Source: an uncultured Prevotella sp.
Lineage (GTDB): Bacteria > Bacteroidota > Bacteroidia > Bacteroidales > Bacteroidaceae
Assembly: GCF_946404925.1 (NCBI RefSeq)
Contig: NZ_CAMJFM010000002.1
Coordinates: 142,990 to 206,989 of the forward strand
DNA: 64,000 bases
Direction of reading: 5' to 3'
In this document: in pieces, positions 9,570 through 18,703 of the stretch
Layout of the letters: each line of letters begins with the position of its first letter
Position numbering within the stretch: position 1 is the first letter of the stretch
Program-made: the position numbers and the translations under genes
Notes under the pieces: generated by a model
Database searches by the model: none
Told to the model about the DNA's origin: nothing
What the model saw: only the letters and a program-made list of their open reading frames with translations

Positions 9570-10595
9570 TTATTTCGTTGTTCCTCTCACCACGAGCCTC
9601 GTCCTCACCACCCGTTTCTCTATCTTCTCCAGTGGCGTCAGACCCTCTACCTTATCCATCAGTATGGTAGCAGCCTCTTCGCCCACTTTGTGGCCGCGCT
9701 GCTCCACGGTGGTCAGCATCGGGTCGCAGGCCACGGCACGCTGTCCGTTGGTAAATCCGCATATCTGCACATCCTCGGGCACCCGTATGCCAGCGTGCTT
9801 CAGTGTATAGAGTATGCCAATGGCGGTATCATCGTTCACGGCAAAGTATCCGTCGGGCGGATTGTCCATCGCCATCAGCTTGGGTGTCTGTTCCTCGGCC
9901 ATGGCGCGGTTGTCGCACACCGTCACTATGCTCTCGTCTATCTGTATGCTGTGTTTCAGCAGCGCGTCTTTGTAGCCGTTAAATCGGTTTTTCGATATCT
10001 CCAGCTGCATCGGTCCGCCGTAGAAGGCTACGCGCTTGCAGCCCGATTCTATCAGATAGTTCACGGCGTTCATGGCGCCCATGTAGTCGTCTACCACCAC
10101 GCGACTGGCGTTCACGCCCGTACATATTCTATCATAGAACACCATGGGTATGCCGGCGTCTATCAGCTTCTGATAGTGATCGTAGTTCTTGGTGTCCTTG
10201 GCTTGCGATACAATCACGCCGCACACCTTGTATCGGTGGAAGTTCTCGCATATCTGTGCCTCGCGCTCATACTGCTCGCCGCTCAGCGCCACTATAATGT
10301 TGAAGCCGCGGGCCCTGGCCGTCTCTTCGATACCGGTCAGAATCAACGAGAAGTAGTAGTGTGTAAACTCAGGCACTATCACACCTATCAGCCTCTGTGG
10401 CATCATACGGCTGTGGCGCAGCGCCTCGCCGATGGCGTTGGGATAAAAGTTATGTTCGCGCGCGTATTGCTGGATGGCCTTTCGGCGCTCCTCGCTGATG
10501 CGGGGCGAATCCTTGAGTGCACGCGATACCGTAGCCACGGAAATACCGAACTCCCGTGCTATGTCCTTCATTGTCATTGGCGCTTTTTCTTCCAT
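9570..10595 (-). CDS. LacI-family transcriptional regulator of the alpha-glucan genes
   Basis: DNA-binding regulator of 341 aa with an N-terminal LacI HTH (MKDIAREFGISVATVSRAL, about residues 9-27), a hinge helix region, and a periplasmic-binding-protein-like sugar domain (IGVIVPEFTHYYFSLI, later DDTAIGILYTLKHAGIRVPEDVQICGF). Genes of this type beside an SLC45 MFS and a starch locus usually respond to maltose-type sugars. A perfect 16-bp palindrome, the classic LacI-family operator form, lies at 10641-10656 in the divergent intergenic region. It overlaps the -33 region of this gene's own promoter (-7 box 10617-10624, minus strand), implying autorepression, and sits upstream of the susC promoter at activator distance. 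Confidence 0.93.
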   Translation of the reverse strand: MEEKAPMTMKDIAREFGISVATVSRALKDSPRISEERRKAIQQYAREHNFYPNAIGEALRHSRMMPQRLIGVIVPEFTHYYFSLILTGIEETARARGFNIIVALSGEQYEREAQICENFHRYKVCGVIVSQAKDTKNYDHYQKLIDAGIPMVFYDRICTGVNASRVVVDDYMGAMNAVNYLIESGCKRVAFYGGPMQLEISKNRFNGYKDALLKHSIQIDESIVTVCDNRAMAEEQTPKLMAMDNPPDGYFAVNDDTAIGILYTLKHAGIRVPEDVQICGFTNGQRAVACDPMLTTVEQRGHKVGEEAATILMDKVEGLTPLEKIEKRVVRTRLVVRGTTK

Positions 10596-10616
10596 CGGTT
10601 GTCAATTATTCCGCGG

Positions 10617-10624
10617 CAAAGATA
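10617..10624 (-). promoter_or_regulatory. -7 box of the lacI-MFS-sensor operon
   Basis: The reverse complement reads TATCTTTG, the Bacteroidota -7 consensus, 22 bp before the lacI ATG. The LacI operator centre (10648.5) is about 24.5 bp upstream of the box, covering the -33 region. Confidence 0.65.
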
Positions 10625-10640
10625 ATAATTCTTTGCAATA

Positions 10641-10717
10641 ATGCAAACGTTTGCATCGAGAAAATAACAATTTTAAACAAAAAAAAGGATAATGTATTCA
10701 AAAGAAACTTATCTTTG
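10641..10717 (+). promoter_or_regulatory. LacI operator plus -7 box upstream of starch susC
   Basis: ATGCAAACGTTTGCAT (10641-10656) is a perfect palindrome centred on CpG, the LacI-family form. The -7 box TATCTTTG is at 10710-10717. The operator centre is 61.5 bp from the first base of the -7 box, the same geometry as at three other promoters in the window. The position suggests activation rather than blocking. Confidence 0.8.
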
Positions 10718-10798
10718 CACCGATAAAACTGTAAATTAAAGCTCCATAGAAGCTTAAAACGATATAACAATAACAAATTAACTCTAATTTAAAATGTA

Positions 10799-13756
10799 AT
10801 GATGAAGCAGGTAAACATTCAATTTCCGCTTAGGATGCTTGGCCTTATCTTAGGGCTTTTCCTATCGGTCAGTGCCTTTGCTCAGATTGACGTAAAAGGC
10901 CATGTGAAAGATGCTACAGGCGAACCCATTATCGGCGCAACAGTACGCGTAGACGGCACACAGACCGCTACCATCACTGATTTCGACGGTAATTTCGTGC
11001 TGAAGGCTAAACAGGGTGCTACGCTTAGCATTTCGTATGTTGGTTATGTAACCGCACAGGTTAAGGCCGCACCAAATGTAACTGTTATTCTACAGGACGA
11101 CCAGACTGTTCTGCAGGATGTAGTAGTTATCGGTTATGGTACCGTTCGTAAGAGCGATGCCACCGGTTCGGTTATGTCGGTTGAGGCCGATCAGCTGAAC
11201 AAGGGTCTTGCCACATCACCAGCCGATCTGCTGCAGGGTAAGACTCCTGGTGTGCAGATTACTACTAACAGTGGTGCTCCTGGTGCTGGATCAAAGATCC
11301 GTATCCGTGGTGGTTCTTCACTTTCTGCATCTAACGACCCTCTGATCGTTATCGATGGTCTGCCAATCAGTTCAACTGAGATTTCTGGTGGTGATGTGCT
11401 GAACACCATTAACCCTAACGACATCGAGAGCTTCTCAATCCTGAAGGATGCTTCTGCTACTGCTATTTATGGTAGCCGTGCATCTAACGGTGTAATCCTG
11501 ATTACCACCAAGAAGGGTAAGGCTGGTGCCAAGCCACGTATCAACATTGACATGACCGGTACATTCAAGACCGTAGCTAAGAAGGTCGACGTGCTGGGTG
11601 CTGATCAGTTCCGTGAGTTCTTCATGGCAAACTATGGTGATAAGGAGGCTGCTGTTGCCGCTCTGGGTAATGCCAATACAAAGTGGCAGGATGAGATTTA
11701 CCAGAATGCATTTGCCGAGGAAATCAACGCCAGCGTTGCAGGTGGCTATTCTGCGAAAGAGGGTAGCTTCAAGATGCCTTATCGCGTAAGTGCAGGTTTC
11801 CTGAACAATAGTGGTACACTGAAGACCACAGGCATGACTCGTGGTACTGCAGGTTTCAACCTTACTCCTACACTGTTCGACGATCGTCTGACTATCAACC
11901 TGAATGCTAAGGGCGTATTTACACACAACTCATTTGCTGATGAGGGCGCTATCGGTTCTGCAGTTCAGTACAATCCTCTGAAGCCTGTTTACAATGCCGA
12001 TGGTAGTTACTTCCGTTGGGAGAGCAATGGTGCACCTAACACCATGTCTACTCTTAACCCAGTAGCTCAGCTTAATCAGCAGAACAAGGACTCTTACGTA
12101 CGTCGTTTCGTAGGTAACGCACAGTTCGACTATAAGTTTAAGTTCCTCGATGGCCTGCGTGCTAACTTGAACCTCGGTATCGACTATTCAACCACTACAG
12201 GTTGGAATGTTACCGAGCAGGGTAGTGAGGTTTCTTATCATAATAAGGTAGAGAACGGAACCGGTTCATGGCAGAAGTACACTCAGACACGTCGCGACAA
12301 GACTCTCGAGTTCTATCTGGCTTACGCTAAGGAGCTGAAAGAGATTCAGAGCCGCTTCGATATTTTGGCTGGTTACAGCTGGCAGCACTTCTATAACGAG
12401 AAAACCGACGAGAAGATGGCAAACGATGGTAGCAATACTGCATATCCTGTTTCTGAGCCTCTTTTCAAGACTGAGAGTTTCCTCGTTTCATTCTATGGAC
12501 GTTTGAACTACTCTCTGATGGACCGTTACCTCCTCACTTTCACACTGCGTGACGATGGTACATCACGTTTCCAGAACAATAAGTGGGGCCTGTTCCCATC
12601 AGCAGCTCTGGCATGGCGTATCAGCGAGGAGCCATTCATGAAGAATGTCGAGTGGCTGTCTAACCTGAAGCTGCGTCTGGGTTATGGTATCACCGGTCAG
12701 CAGAACATCAACCAGGGTGACTATCCTTCTATTCCAACATATCACACCAACCAGAATGGTTCACTCTACCAGTTCGGTAACACTGTTATCACCCCAATTA
12801 CTCCAAAGGGCTATGCTGCTCAGATTAAGTGGGAGGAGACAACAACTTATAACATTGGTTTGGACTTCGGTTTCGCTCGTAACCGCATCAATGGTAGCAT
12901 CGATGTATATCAGCGCAAGACTAAGGACCTGCTGAACAAGGTTCCTGTAGCAGCTGGTACTAACCTTACCAACTACCTGCTGATGAACGTAGGCGACTTG
13001 GAGAATAAGGGTATCGAGGGTGCCATCAATGTAGTGCCCATCGAGAAGAAGGACCTGCGTTGGGAGATTGGTCTGAATGTATCTTATAACAAGAATAAGA
13101 TTACACGTCTGACAGCTAGCGACGATCCAAGTTATGTTGGTGTCGAGACTGGTGATATCTCTGGTGGTGTAGGTAATAAGGTTCAGGTACATAGAGTTGG
13201 TAACCCTGTTAGCTCGTTCTTCGTATTCCAGCAGGTTTACGGCGAGGATGGCAAGCCACTTGAGGGCGTATATGTTGACCGTAACCACGACGGACAGATT
13301 ACCGACGACGACCGTTACGTATACTACAAGCCCGATGCAGATGTTAACCTCGGTTTGAACACTGAGCTGAGCTACAAGAAGTGGACTCTCTCTGCATCAC
13401 TCCGCTCAAGCCTTGGCAACTATGTATACAACAATATCGCCTCTAACACTGAGATGAAGGCCGACATGTGGACCAACAACTTTATTTGCAACCGCGTGGC
13501 TACAGCTCCTTTCAGCAACTTTGCACAGGCTCAGTATAAGAGCGACTACTATGTACAGAACGCTTCGTTCCTGAAGCTCGACAAGGTGACATTGGCTTAC
13601 AATATTACTGACTGGGTACGTGTTAACTTCACCGCTCAGAACATCTTTACAATTACCAATTATAAGGGTGTAGATCCTGAGGTAGGTAATGGTATCGATA
13701 ACAACATGTATCCCCGCTCACGCAACTTCATCTTAGGTGCAAGCTTTAACTTTTAA
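10799..13756 (+). CDS. susC: SusC-like TonB-dependent transporter, starch operon
   Basis: Outer-membrane importer of malto-oligosaccharides in the Sus pattern. Signal peptide (FLSVSAFAQ, cleavage near residue 29), carboxypeptidase-like domain (GEPIIGATVRVDG, ITDFDGNF), SusC motif DVVVIGYGTVRKSDATGSV, plug with KDASATAIYGSRASNGVILITT, and a barrel ending GASFNF. It is first in a plus-strand operon with SusD, SusE-like and SusF-like genes at 19-32 bp spacings, the architecture of starch utilisation systems. ATG codons at 10799 and 10802 are both possible. The operon promoter carries the LacI operator described above. Confidence 0.95.
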   Translation: MMKQVNIQFPLRMLGLILGLFLSVSAFAQIDVKGHVKDATGEPIIGATVRVDGTQTATITDFDGNFVLKAKQGATLSISYVGYVTAQVKAAPNVTVILQDDQTVLQDVVVIGYGTVRKSDATGSVMSVEADQLNKGLATSPADLLQGKTPGVQITTNSGAPGAGSKIRIRGGSSLSASNDPLIVIDGLPISSTEISGGDVLNTINPNDIESFSILKDASATAIYGSRASNGVILITTKKGKAGAKPRINIDMTGTFKTVAKKVDVLGADQFREFFMANYGDKEAAVAALGNANTKWQDEIYQNAFAEEINASVAGGYSAKEGSFKMPYRVSAGFLNNSGTLKTTGMTRGTAGFNLTPTLFDDRLTINLNAKGVFTHNSFADEGAIGSAVQYNPLKPVYNADGSYFRWESNGAPNTMSTLNPVAQLNQQNKDSYVRRFVGNAQFDYKFKFLDGLRANLNLGIDYSTTTGWNVTEQGSEVSYHNKVENGTGSWQKYTQTRRDKTLEFYLAYAKELKEIQSRFDILAGYSWQHFYNEKTDEKMANDGSNTAYPVSEPLFKTESFLVSFYGRLNYSLMDRYLLTFTLRDDGTSRFQNNKWGLFPSAALAWRISEEPFMKNVEWLSNLKLRLGYGITGQQNINQGDYPSIPTYHTNQNGSLYQFGNTVITPITPKGYAAQIKWEETTTYNIGLDFGFARNRINGSIDVYQRKTKDLLNKVPVAAGTNLTNYLLMNVGDLENKGIEGAINVVPIEKKDLRWEIGLNVSYNKNKITRLTASDDPSYVGVETGDISGGVGNKVQVHRVGNPVSSFFVFQQVYGEDGKPLEGVYVDRNHDGQITDDDRYVYYKPDADVNLGLNTELSYKKWTLSASLRSSLGNYVYNNIASNTEMKADMWTNNFICNRVATAPFSNFAQAQYKSDYYVQNASFLKLDKVTLAYNITDWVRVNFTAQNIFTITNYKGVDPEVGNGIDNNMYPRSRNFILGASFNF

Positions 13757-13775
13757 TTAATAGGAGGATAAGAAT

Positions 13776-15341
13776 ATGAAATTCAATATAAAGAAAAACG
13801 GAATATACAGCTTTGCCTTTGCTACTGCCGTGTCTCTGACATCATGTGTGAAGGATCTGGATGTTACTCCAATTGATCCAAACCTCGACACTCCAGAGAA
13901 TGTGCTTACCAGCACACAGGCATATAACCAAATGCTGGCAAAATGCTACTCAGGTCTTTCTGTAAGCTCGCCCGATGGTGATAGCGGTAGTCCTGATATC
14001 GAAGGTATCGATGGTGGTTTCGGTCAGTATCTGCGCGCTCTGTACAACATGCAGGAGCTGCCTACCGATGAGGCCGTTATCGGTTGGAACGACCAGACCC
14101 TGAAGGATCTGCACGGACTGCAGTGGACTGCAAGCGACGTATTTGTAAGTGCAGCTTACAGCCGCGTGTTCTATCAGATTTCTATCTGTAACGAGGTGAT
14201 TCGCCAGATTGATAAGTCGGGCAGCAACGATGCCGTTATGCAGCAGTATCGCGCTGAGGCTCGCGCCATCCGTGGTCTGAGTTATCTGCACGCCATCGAC
14301 CTGTTTGGTAACGTACCTTTCACCGACGAGAATTCTGAGGTAGGTGGTGCTAACCCCGAGCAGATTAGTCGTGCCGATCTCTTTAACTGGTTGGTTAACG
14401 ATATGGAAGAGACTGCAAATATTCTTCCTGCCGATCCTGAGAAGTATCGCGCCGGTAAGGGTCTTTGCTATATGATTCTGGCTAAGCTTTATCTGAATGC
14501 AGCTGTTTACACCGGTACAGCAAACTATCAGAAGTGCGCTGAGTATTGCCAGAAGATTATCGACCTGGGCTACAAGCTCGAGAGTGCTAACGATTACTGG
14601 AAGCTGTTCTGCGCTGATAACGACCAGTTCCTGGGCGTAGGTCACGAGATTATCTTCAGTGTATACCAGGATCACATCAATACTCAGGCTTATGGTGGTA
14701 CTACCTATATCATCAATGCTCAGGTGGGCGGTAACATGAATTACGCCGACTATGGTCTTGGTGGTAACGGTTGGGGTGGTATCCGCGTAACTCCTCAGTT
14801 CGTTGATAAGTTTGAGGTTGGCGACCAGCGTGCCACATTCTTCACCAATGGTCAGAGCAAGGAGATTAAGGATGTAAGCGACTTCTTCAGTGGCTATGCA
14901 TTCACCAAGTTCACCAACCTCAAGGCTGATGGTAGCATTCTGGCTGATGCTAATTCATTCCCCGACACCGACTTCCCAGTATTCCGTCTGGGCGATGTTT
15001 ATCTGATGCTGGCTGAGTGCCAGGTAGTAGGTGGCGTAAGCTGCGACGGTATCGCTAAGTTCAACGCGATCCGTACCCGTGCAGGTGTAGGCGAGATTGC
15101 TAGTCCTAAGGCTTCTGACATCATCAACGAGCGTGCTCGCGAGCTGGCTTGGGAGTGTCATCGTCGTAGCGACCTGGTTCGCTTCAACCTTCTTACCACA
15201 GGCGATTACCTCTGGTCACACAAGGGTATGAACAGCAACGTAGGTACTCCTCACGCTGTCGACGCTAAGTACAATCTGTTCCCTCTGGCTTCAAGCGACG
15301 TTATGTCTAATCCAAATCTGAAGCAGAACGCTGGTTATTAA
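13776..15341 (+). CDS. susD: SusD-like starch-binding lipoprotein
   Basis: Surface lipoprotein partner of the SusC porin 19 bp upstream. Signal peptide with lipobox SLTSC (Cys near residue 24), followed by the SusD TPR-like fold: early AYNQMLAKCYSGL, the RAIRGLSYLHAIDLFGNVPF helix-loop, GKGLCYMILAKLYLNA, and late VFRLGDVYLMLAECQV, all family hallmarks. The length of 521 aa is normal. SusE/SusF-like proteins downstream and the LacI/MFS/GH13 context argue for starch as ligand. Confidence 0.94.
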   Translation: MKFNIKKNGIYSFAFATAVSLTSCVKDLDVTPIDPNLDTPENVLTSTQAYNQMLAKCYSGLSVSSPDGDSGSPDIEGIDGGFGQYLRALYNMQELPTDEAVIGWNDQTLKDLHGLQWTASDVFVSAAYSRVFYQISICNEVIRQIDKSGSNDAVMQQYRAEARAIRGLSYLHAIDLFGNVPFTDENSEVGGANPEQISRADLFNWLVNDMEETANILPADPEKYRAGKGLCYMILAKLYLNAAVYTGTANYQKCAEYCQKIIDLGYKLESANDYWKLFCADNDQFLGVGHEIIFSVYQDHINTQAYGGTTYIINAQVGGNMNYADYGLGGNGWGGIRVTPQFVDKFEVGDQRATFFTNGQSKEIKDVSDFFSGYAFTKFTNLKADGSILADANSFPDTDFPVFRLGDVYLMLAECQVVGGVSCDGIAKFNAIRTRAGVGEIASPKASDIINERARELAWECHRRSDLVRFNLLTTGDYLWSHKGMNSNVGTPHAVDAKYNLFPLASSDVMSNPNLKQNAGY

Positions 15342-15374
15342 TAATTGAAAATTGATAATTGAAAATTGATAATT
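15342..15374. repeat. Heptad-period tract between susD and susE
   Basis: Near-perfect alternation of 7-bp units aattgaa and aattgat fills the susD-susE spacer. Confidence 0.65.
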
Positions 15375-16262
15375 ATGAATACTAAATATTTTAAGAGTGG
15401 TTTGCTGTTCGCTGCTTTCGCTATGCTGTTCGCAGCTTGCGATTCTGACCGCGACGACAATCCTACACTCGGCCCGAATCACACAGCCAATACATTTGTG
15501 GTAAACCAATCACCTTTGGCTGACCAGTATATCCAGCTTACTGCTGACAATACTGTACACTTGACTTGGACTCAGCCCAACTATGGTGTAAATACCGTAG
15601 TTAACTATAAGATTGAGGTTGGCATGGGTGGAACATGGGAGCAACTGGAAACCAGTTTCACTTCTTGCGAAGCAAATATCAGTGGCGAGGAGATTGCCAA
15701 GGCTATCTGTAAGATCGATGGTTTCAAGACTGAAGACGATTACGTTCCCATGGGCTTCCGTCAGGTTGACATGCGTGTAACCGCAAACATCCAGACCACA
15801 GCTTCTGATGTTGTTCCTGGCACTACCATTACTTCTAATGTTGTTAGCTTCAACCACATGGCTGCTTACTGCAACATTCCAAGCAAGGGCACTCTGTGGG
15901 TAATCGGTAGCTGCTGCGGTTGGCCTGAGCCTTCTGCTAGCAACAAGGATAAGCTTGTTGAGGGCAACTGGTTCATCATGGAGACCGAGATTGGTAGCGG
16001 TGTATACAATGGCACAGTTACAATGCCTGAGGGCGATCTTACCTTCCGCTTCTACGGTAAGCTTACCGGATGGGATGGTGGCGACTCTTATGGATTCCAG
16101 GTTGACGATAATGCAACTGAGTTCGAGTTTGACGGTAGTGGTGTATTCAATGGCACTATCCTTAAGGGTAAGGGATCTTACACATTCCTTGGATTCCCTG
16201 GTGGCGATTTGGAGCTCACTGTCGATTTGAACAAGGGTACTGTTAAGTTCGCTAAGAAGTAA
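15375..16262 (+). CDS. SusE-like outer-membrane starch-binding lipoprotein
   Basis: Surface lipoprotein with lipobox MLFAAC (Cys near residue 22) and an N-terminal Ig-like SusE domain (NTVHLTWTQPNYGVNTVVNYKIEVG). The C-terminal half reads as a carbohydrate-binding module (TLWVIGSCCGWPEP, later LTFRFYGKLTGWDGGDSYGF), resembling the SusE/SusF binding repeats. The start at ATG 15375 is preferred over 15366, which would add only MII. It lies third in the starch operon, 33 bp after susD. Predicted to hold starch at the cell surface; the assignment rests on position, lipobox and module pattern. Confidence 0.85.
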   Translation: MNTKYFKSGLLFAAFAMLFAACDSDRDDNPTLGPNHTANTFVVNQSPLADQYIQLTADNTVHLTWTQPNYGVNTVVNYKIEVGMGGTWEQLETSFTSCEANISGEEIAKAICKIDGFKTEDDYVPMGFRQVDMRVTANIQTTASDVVPGTTITSNVVSFNHMAAYCNIPSKGTLWVIGSCCGWPEPSASNKDKLVEGNWFIMETEIGSGVYNGTVTMPEGDLTFRFYGKLTGWDGGDSYGFQVDDNATEFEFDGSGVFNGTILKGKGSYTFLGFPGGDLELTVDLNKGTVKFAKK

Positions 16263-16293
16263 TTTCGTCAGTATTATAACGTAGTTTAATCAA

Positions 16294-18216
16294 ATGAATA
16301 ACAAGATGAAAAAATTAGGTTTATATACAATGGCTCTTCTCAGCATGAGTCTCGTGGCCTGTAACCAGGACTTCGACACCGAGTTCGTGCCACAGACCAA
16401 TCTGCCTGAGAGCCTGCTTAAGGCTAGCGACGTAAGTGTTGCTGCCGCTTCGGCAACCACCATCAATCTGGCTGACTATATCGACGAGGAGACTGGTATC
16501 AACAAGGACATCGCAATCGGTACAGTTAGCGTGGCTGAGGGTGCTATGCCTGCTAATACCGTTCTTAAGGCTTTGGTTGAGTTCTCAAAGACCGAGGACT
16601 TTGCCGAGAGCATCACTCTTGATGCTAACAGCCTTGAAGGTACTAACGAGATCAGCGTTAAGGCCAGCGATCTGCAGGATGCATATTTCTACAATATCAC
16701 CCGCAATCCAGCCCAAACACCTCTTTACATCCGTACTGTTATCCACACCGTTACAGCTGGAACAGCCGAGGCTATCGTAGGTAAGCCAGGCGAGAACTAC
16801 TTTGCTCAGCGCAACGTTCAGTTCACTCCGCTCAAGAAGGTGGTTATCGCTCAGAACTACTATCTGGTAGGTGGTCCTAACGACTGGCAGAAGTCTGCTG
16901 TCGAGAAGATGGTTAAGTTCGATCACAGTGGTGCTGATGTTTACGAGGATCCTGTATTCACCGTTGTATTCGATGCTTCACCTGATGGTGACACATGGTT
17001 TGCTATCGGCGACGATGAGGCATGTGAGGCTATCGGTAATGGCGATTGGACCAAGCTGTTTGGTATCGTAGGCGGTAACAGCGAGGCTACATCAGGTCGT
17101 CTTGACTTCCGCTACAACCTGGGTGCCGACAACTCATTCAAGGTTGCTGCTGGTACAGCTAAGAAGATCAAGGTTACCATCAATATGATGGATTACACCT
17201 TCACCGTTCAGGCCATCAACGTAGCTGATAACTACTACATCGTAGGTGGTCCTAAGGATTGGGCTGAGTCAGCTAAGACTAAGTCTCAGAAGTTCTCTCA
17301 CAGCAGCGCAAGCGTAATTGACGATCCTGTATTTACCTATGTATTTGAGGGTACAGGCGGCGACATCTGGTTCGCTATTGGCGACGACGAGGCTTGTGAT
17401 GCTATCAAGAATGATAACGACTGGTCTAAGCTCTATGGTACTACATCTGGTAATGGCGAAAACGGTCTGACCGGTTCGCTAGCTCGTCGTAGTGCACTCA
17501 GTGACGATGGCTCGTTCAAGGTTGATGGTACTGCTAAGTTCATCCGTGTACAGATTAACATGGCAACACTCACCTACACCATCACTCCACTCAACTTCCA
17601 GCAGTACATCTATGAAGCAGGTGTAAACAATAGCTGGGGTGGCACAGAGCAGCCTCTGTATTGTGCAGACGGAAATGGTACATATACTGGATTCTTCTAC
17701 GCCAAGGAAGACAGTTGGACAGACGGAAAGGGAGCTTTCAAATTCCGTGGTGCAGCTGATAATTGGGATGAAGGTAACTATGGAACTGGTACGCTCAATG
17801 CCGATGGTTTGTCAGGTACACTGATTGACGATGGTGGTTCTGGTAACGTTATGCCTGAGCCTGGTTTCTATCGCGCTGATGTTAATCTTGCCGATATGAC
17901 CTTCAAACTCATTCCTATCAAGAGCGTATTTGTTGTAGGTAGCGCTGTTGGTAACGATTGGGATAAGGGTGTTGAGATGACCTACAACTTCGATAAACTC
18001 TGTTGGGAGTGTGATGCTACATTCACTGAGGCAGGTGTTATCAAGTTCAAGGGTAATGGCACTTGGGACACTGAGGATGGTAACTGGGGCGGAACTGCCG
18101 ATAACATCATCAATGGATCAAATGACAACATTCCTGTAAGTGTTTCAGGCGATGTTCACATTGAGTTCTATCCACTCTGCGAGACTAAGTCTTACTGCAA
18201 GATTACTAAGAAGTAA
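16294..18216 (+). CDS. SusF/SusE-like multi-module starch-binding lipoprotein
   Basis: Lipoprotein (lipobox SLVAC, Cys about residue 23) of 640 aa. An N-terminal Ig-like domain is followed by four consecutive binding-module-like repeats. Two are clearly duplicated about 124 residues apart (YYLVGGPNDWQKSA near 188 and YYIVGGPKDWAESA near 312), then YIYEAGVNNSWGGTEQP and VFVVGSAVGNDWDKG. Trp and aromatic residues in each repeat fit starch-binding surfaces of SusE/SusF. It is last in the operon; a terminator follows 22 bp after the stop. It probably increases surface affinity for starch rather than being enzymatic. Confidence 0.85.
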   Translation: MNNKMKKLGLYTMALLSMSLVACNQDFDTEFVPQTNLPESLLKASDVSVAAASATTINLADYIDEETGINKDIAIGTVSVAEGAMPANTVLKALVEFSKTEDFAESITLDANSLEGTNEISVKASDLQDAYFYNITRNPAQTPLYIRTVIHTVTAGTAEAIVGKPGENYFAQRNVQFTPLKKVVIAQNYYLVGGPNDWQKSAVEKMVKFDHSGADVYEDPVFTVVFDASPDGDTWFAIGDDEACEAIGNGDWTKLFGIVGGNSEATSGRLDFRYNLGADNSFKVAAGTAKKIKVTINMMDYTFTVQAINVADNYYIVGGPKDWAESAKTKSQKFSHSSASVIDDPVFTYVFEGTGGDIWFAIGDDEACDAIKNDNDWSKLYGTTSGNGENGLTGSLARRSALSDDGSFKVDGTAKFIRVQINMATLTYTITPLNFQQYIYEAGVNNSWGGTEQPLYCADGNGTYTGFFYAKEDSWTDGKGAFKFRGAADNWDEGNYGTGTLNADGLSGTLIDDGGSGNVMPEPGFYRADVNLADMTFKLIPIKSVFVVGSAVGNDWDKGVEMTYNFDKLCWECDATFTEAGVIKFKGNGTWDTEDGNWGGTADNIINGSNDNIPVSVSGDVHIEFYPLCETKSYCKITKK

Positions 18217-18237
18217 TTCATCCCCCTCATATTAATT

Positions 18238-18275
18238 CAAGCGGGCCGCTTCTGTAGCAGCCCGCTTGTTTTTAT
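18238..18275. terminator. Bidirectional hairpin terminator after the starch operon
   Basis: Stem CAAGCGGGC (18238-18246) with GCCCGCTTG (18260-18268), followed by a T run on the plus strand. It sits between convergent genes, the susF-like gene (plus) and the P5-like gene (minus). A closely related hairpin occurs at 25256-25296. Confidence 0.8.
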
Positions 18276-18280
18276 TGTTT

Positions 18281-18703
18281 CTAGCAATCTTGGCGGCAGA
18301 GTGTCCATCCGCGCAGCATGGCGAAGTAATCGAGGGCGGCGGTGCCGGTTTCTTGGATAGCCATGGCGGCGGCGACCGATAGCCAGCGGGCGGGTTGATC
18401 GCTCGGGATGCCGATGGGTTCGTCGGGGCCGATGCCCGTCAGCTTCGAGACGTTGGCGATATAGGCCTTGGTGTTGTTCTCGTGCGGCGGCGCCCACTTG
18501 CTGATGATGGCACGGATGGTGAACAGCCGGTACGTGTGGTAGTAGGTGCGGGTTAGCAGCCAGAAGGCTGCGCGCCAACCCCATTCCATCGATTCAAACT
18601 GGCAGAAACTTGCGTCTGTCTGCTGGGCACTCATGCCCTTCCACTTATCCTTGCTGCGGCGGATGTTCAGTGGATTATTATTTCGAATTCCTCTTGGTGT
18701 CAT
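18281..18703 (-). CDS. Phage P5-like structural / lysozyme-like protein
   Basis: A 140-aa protein opening GIRNNNPLNIR, the signature of the small 'structural protein P5' family found in prophages and in Prevotella/Bacteroides genomes. It continues with the FESMEWGWRAAFWLL segment and a conserved GIGPDEPIG loop. Members are thought to be virion-associated or peptidoglycan-acting, but activity is not shown here. Its ATG overlaps the stop of the primase-like gene upstream by 4 bp (ATGA), so it is the last gene of that minus-strand operon. No other phage structural genes are present, which suggests a domesticated or residual cassette. Confidence 0.72.
   Translation of the reverse strand: MTPRGIRNNNPLNIRRSKDKWKGMSAQQTDASFCQFESMEWGWRAAFWLLTRTYYHTYRLFTIRAIISKWAPPHENNTKAYIANVSKLTGIGPDEPIGIPSDQPARWLSVAAAMAIQETGTAALDYFAMLRGWTLCRQDC

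Noticed and set aside
9690..10625. 311-aa open frame antisense to the lacI gene
   Set aside because: Mirror frame of a strongly supported LacI gene; Val/His/Tyr-rich composition typical of antisense frames, and no recognisable domain.
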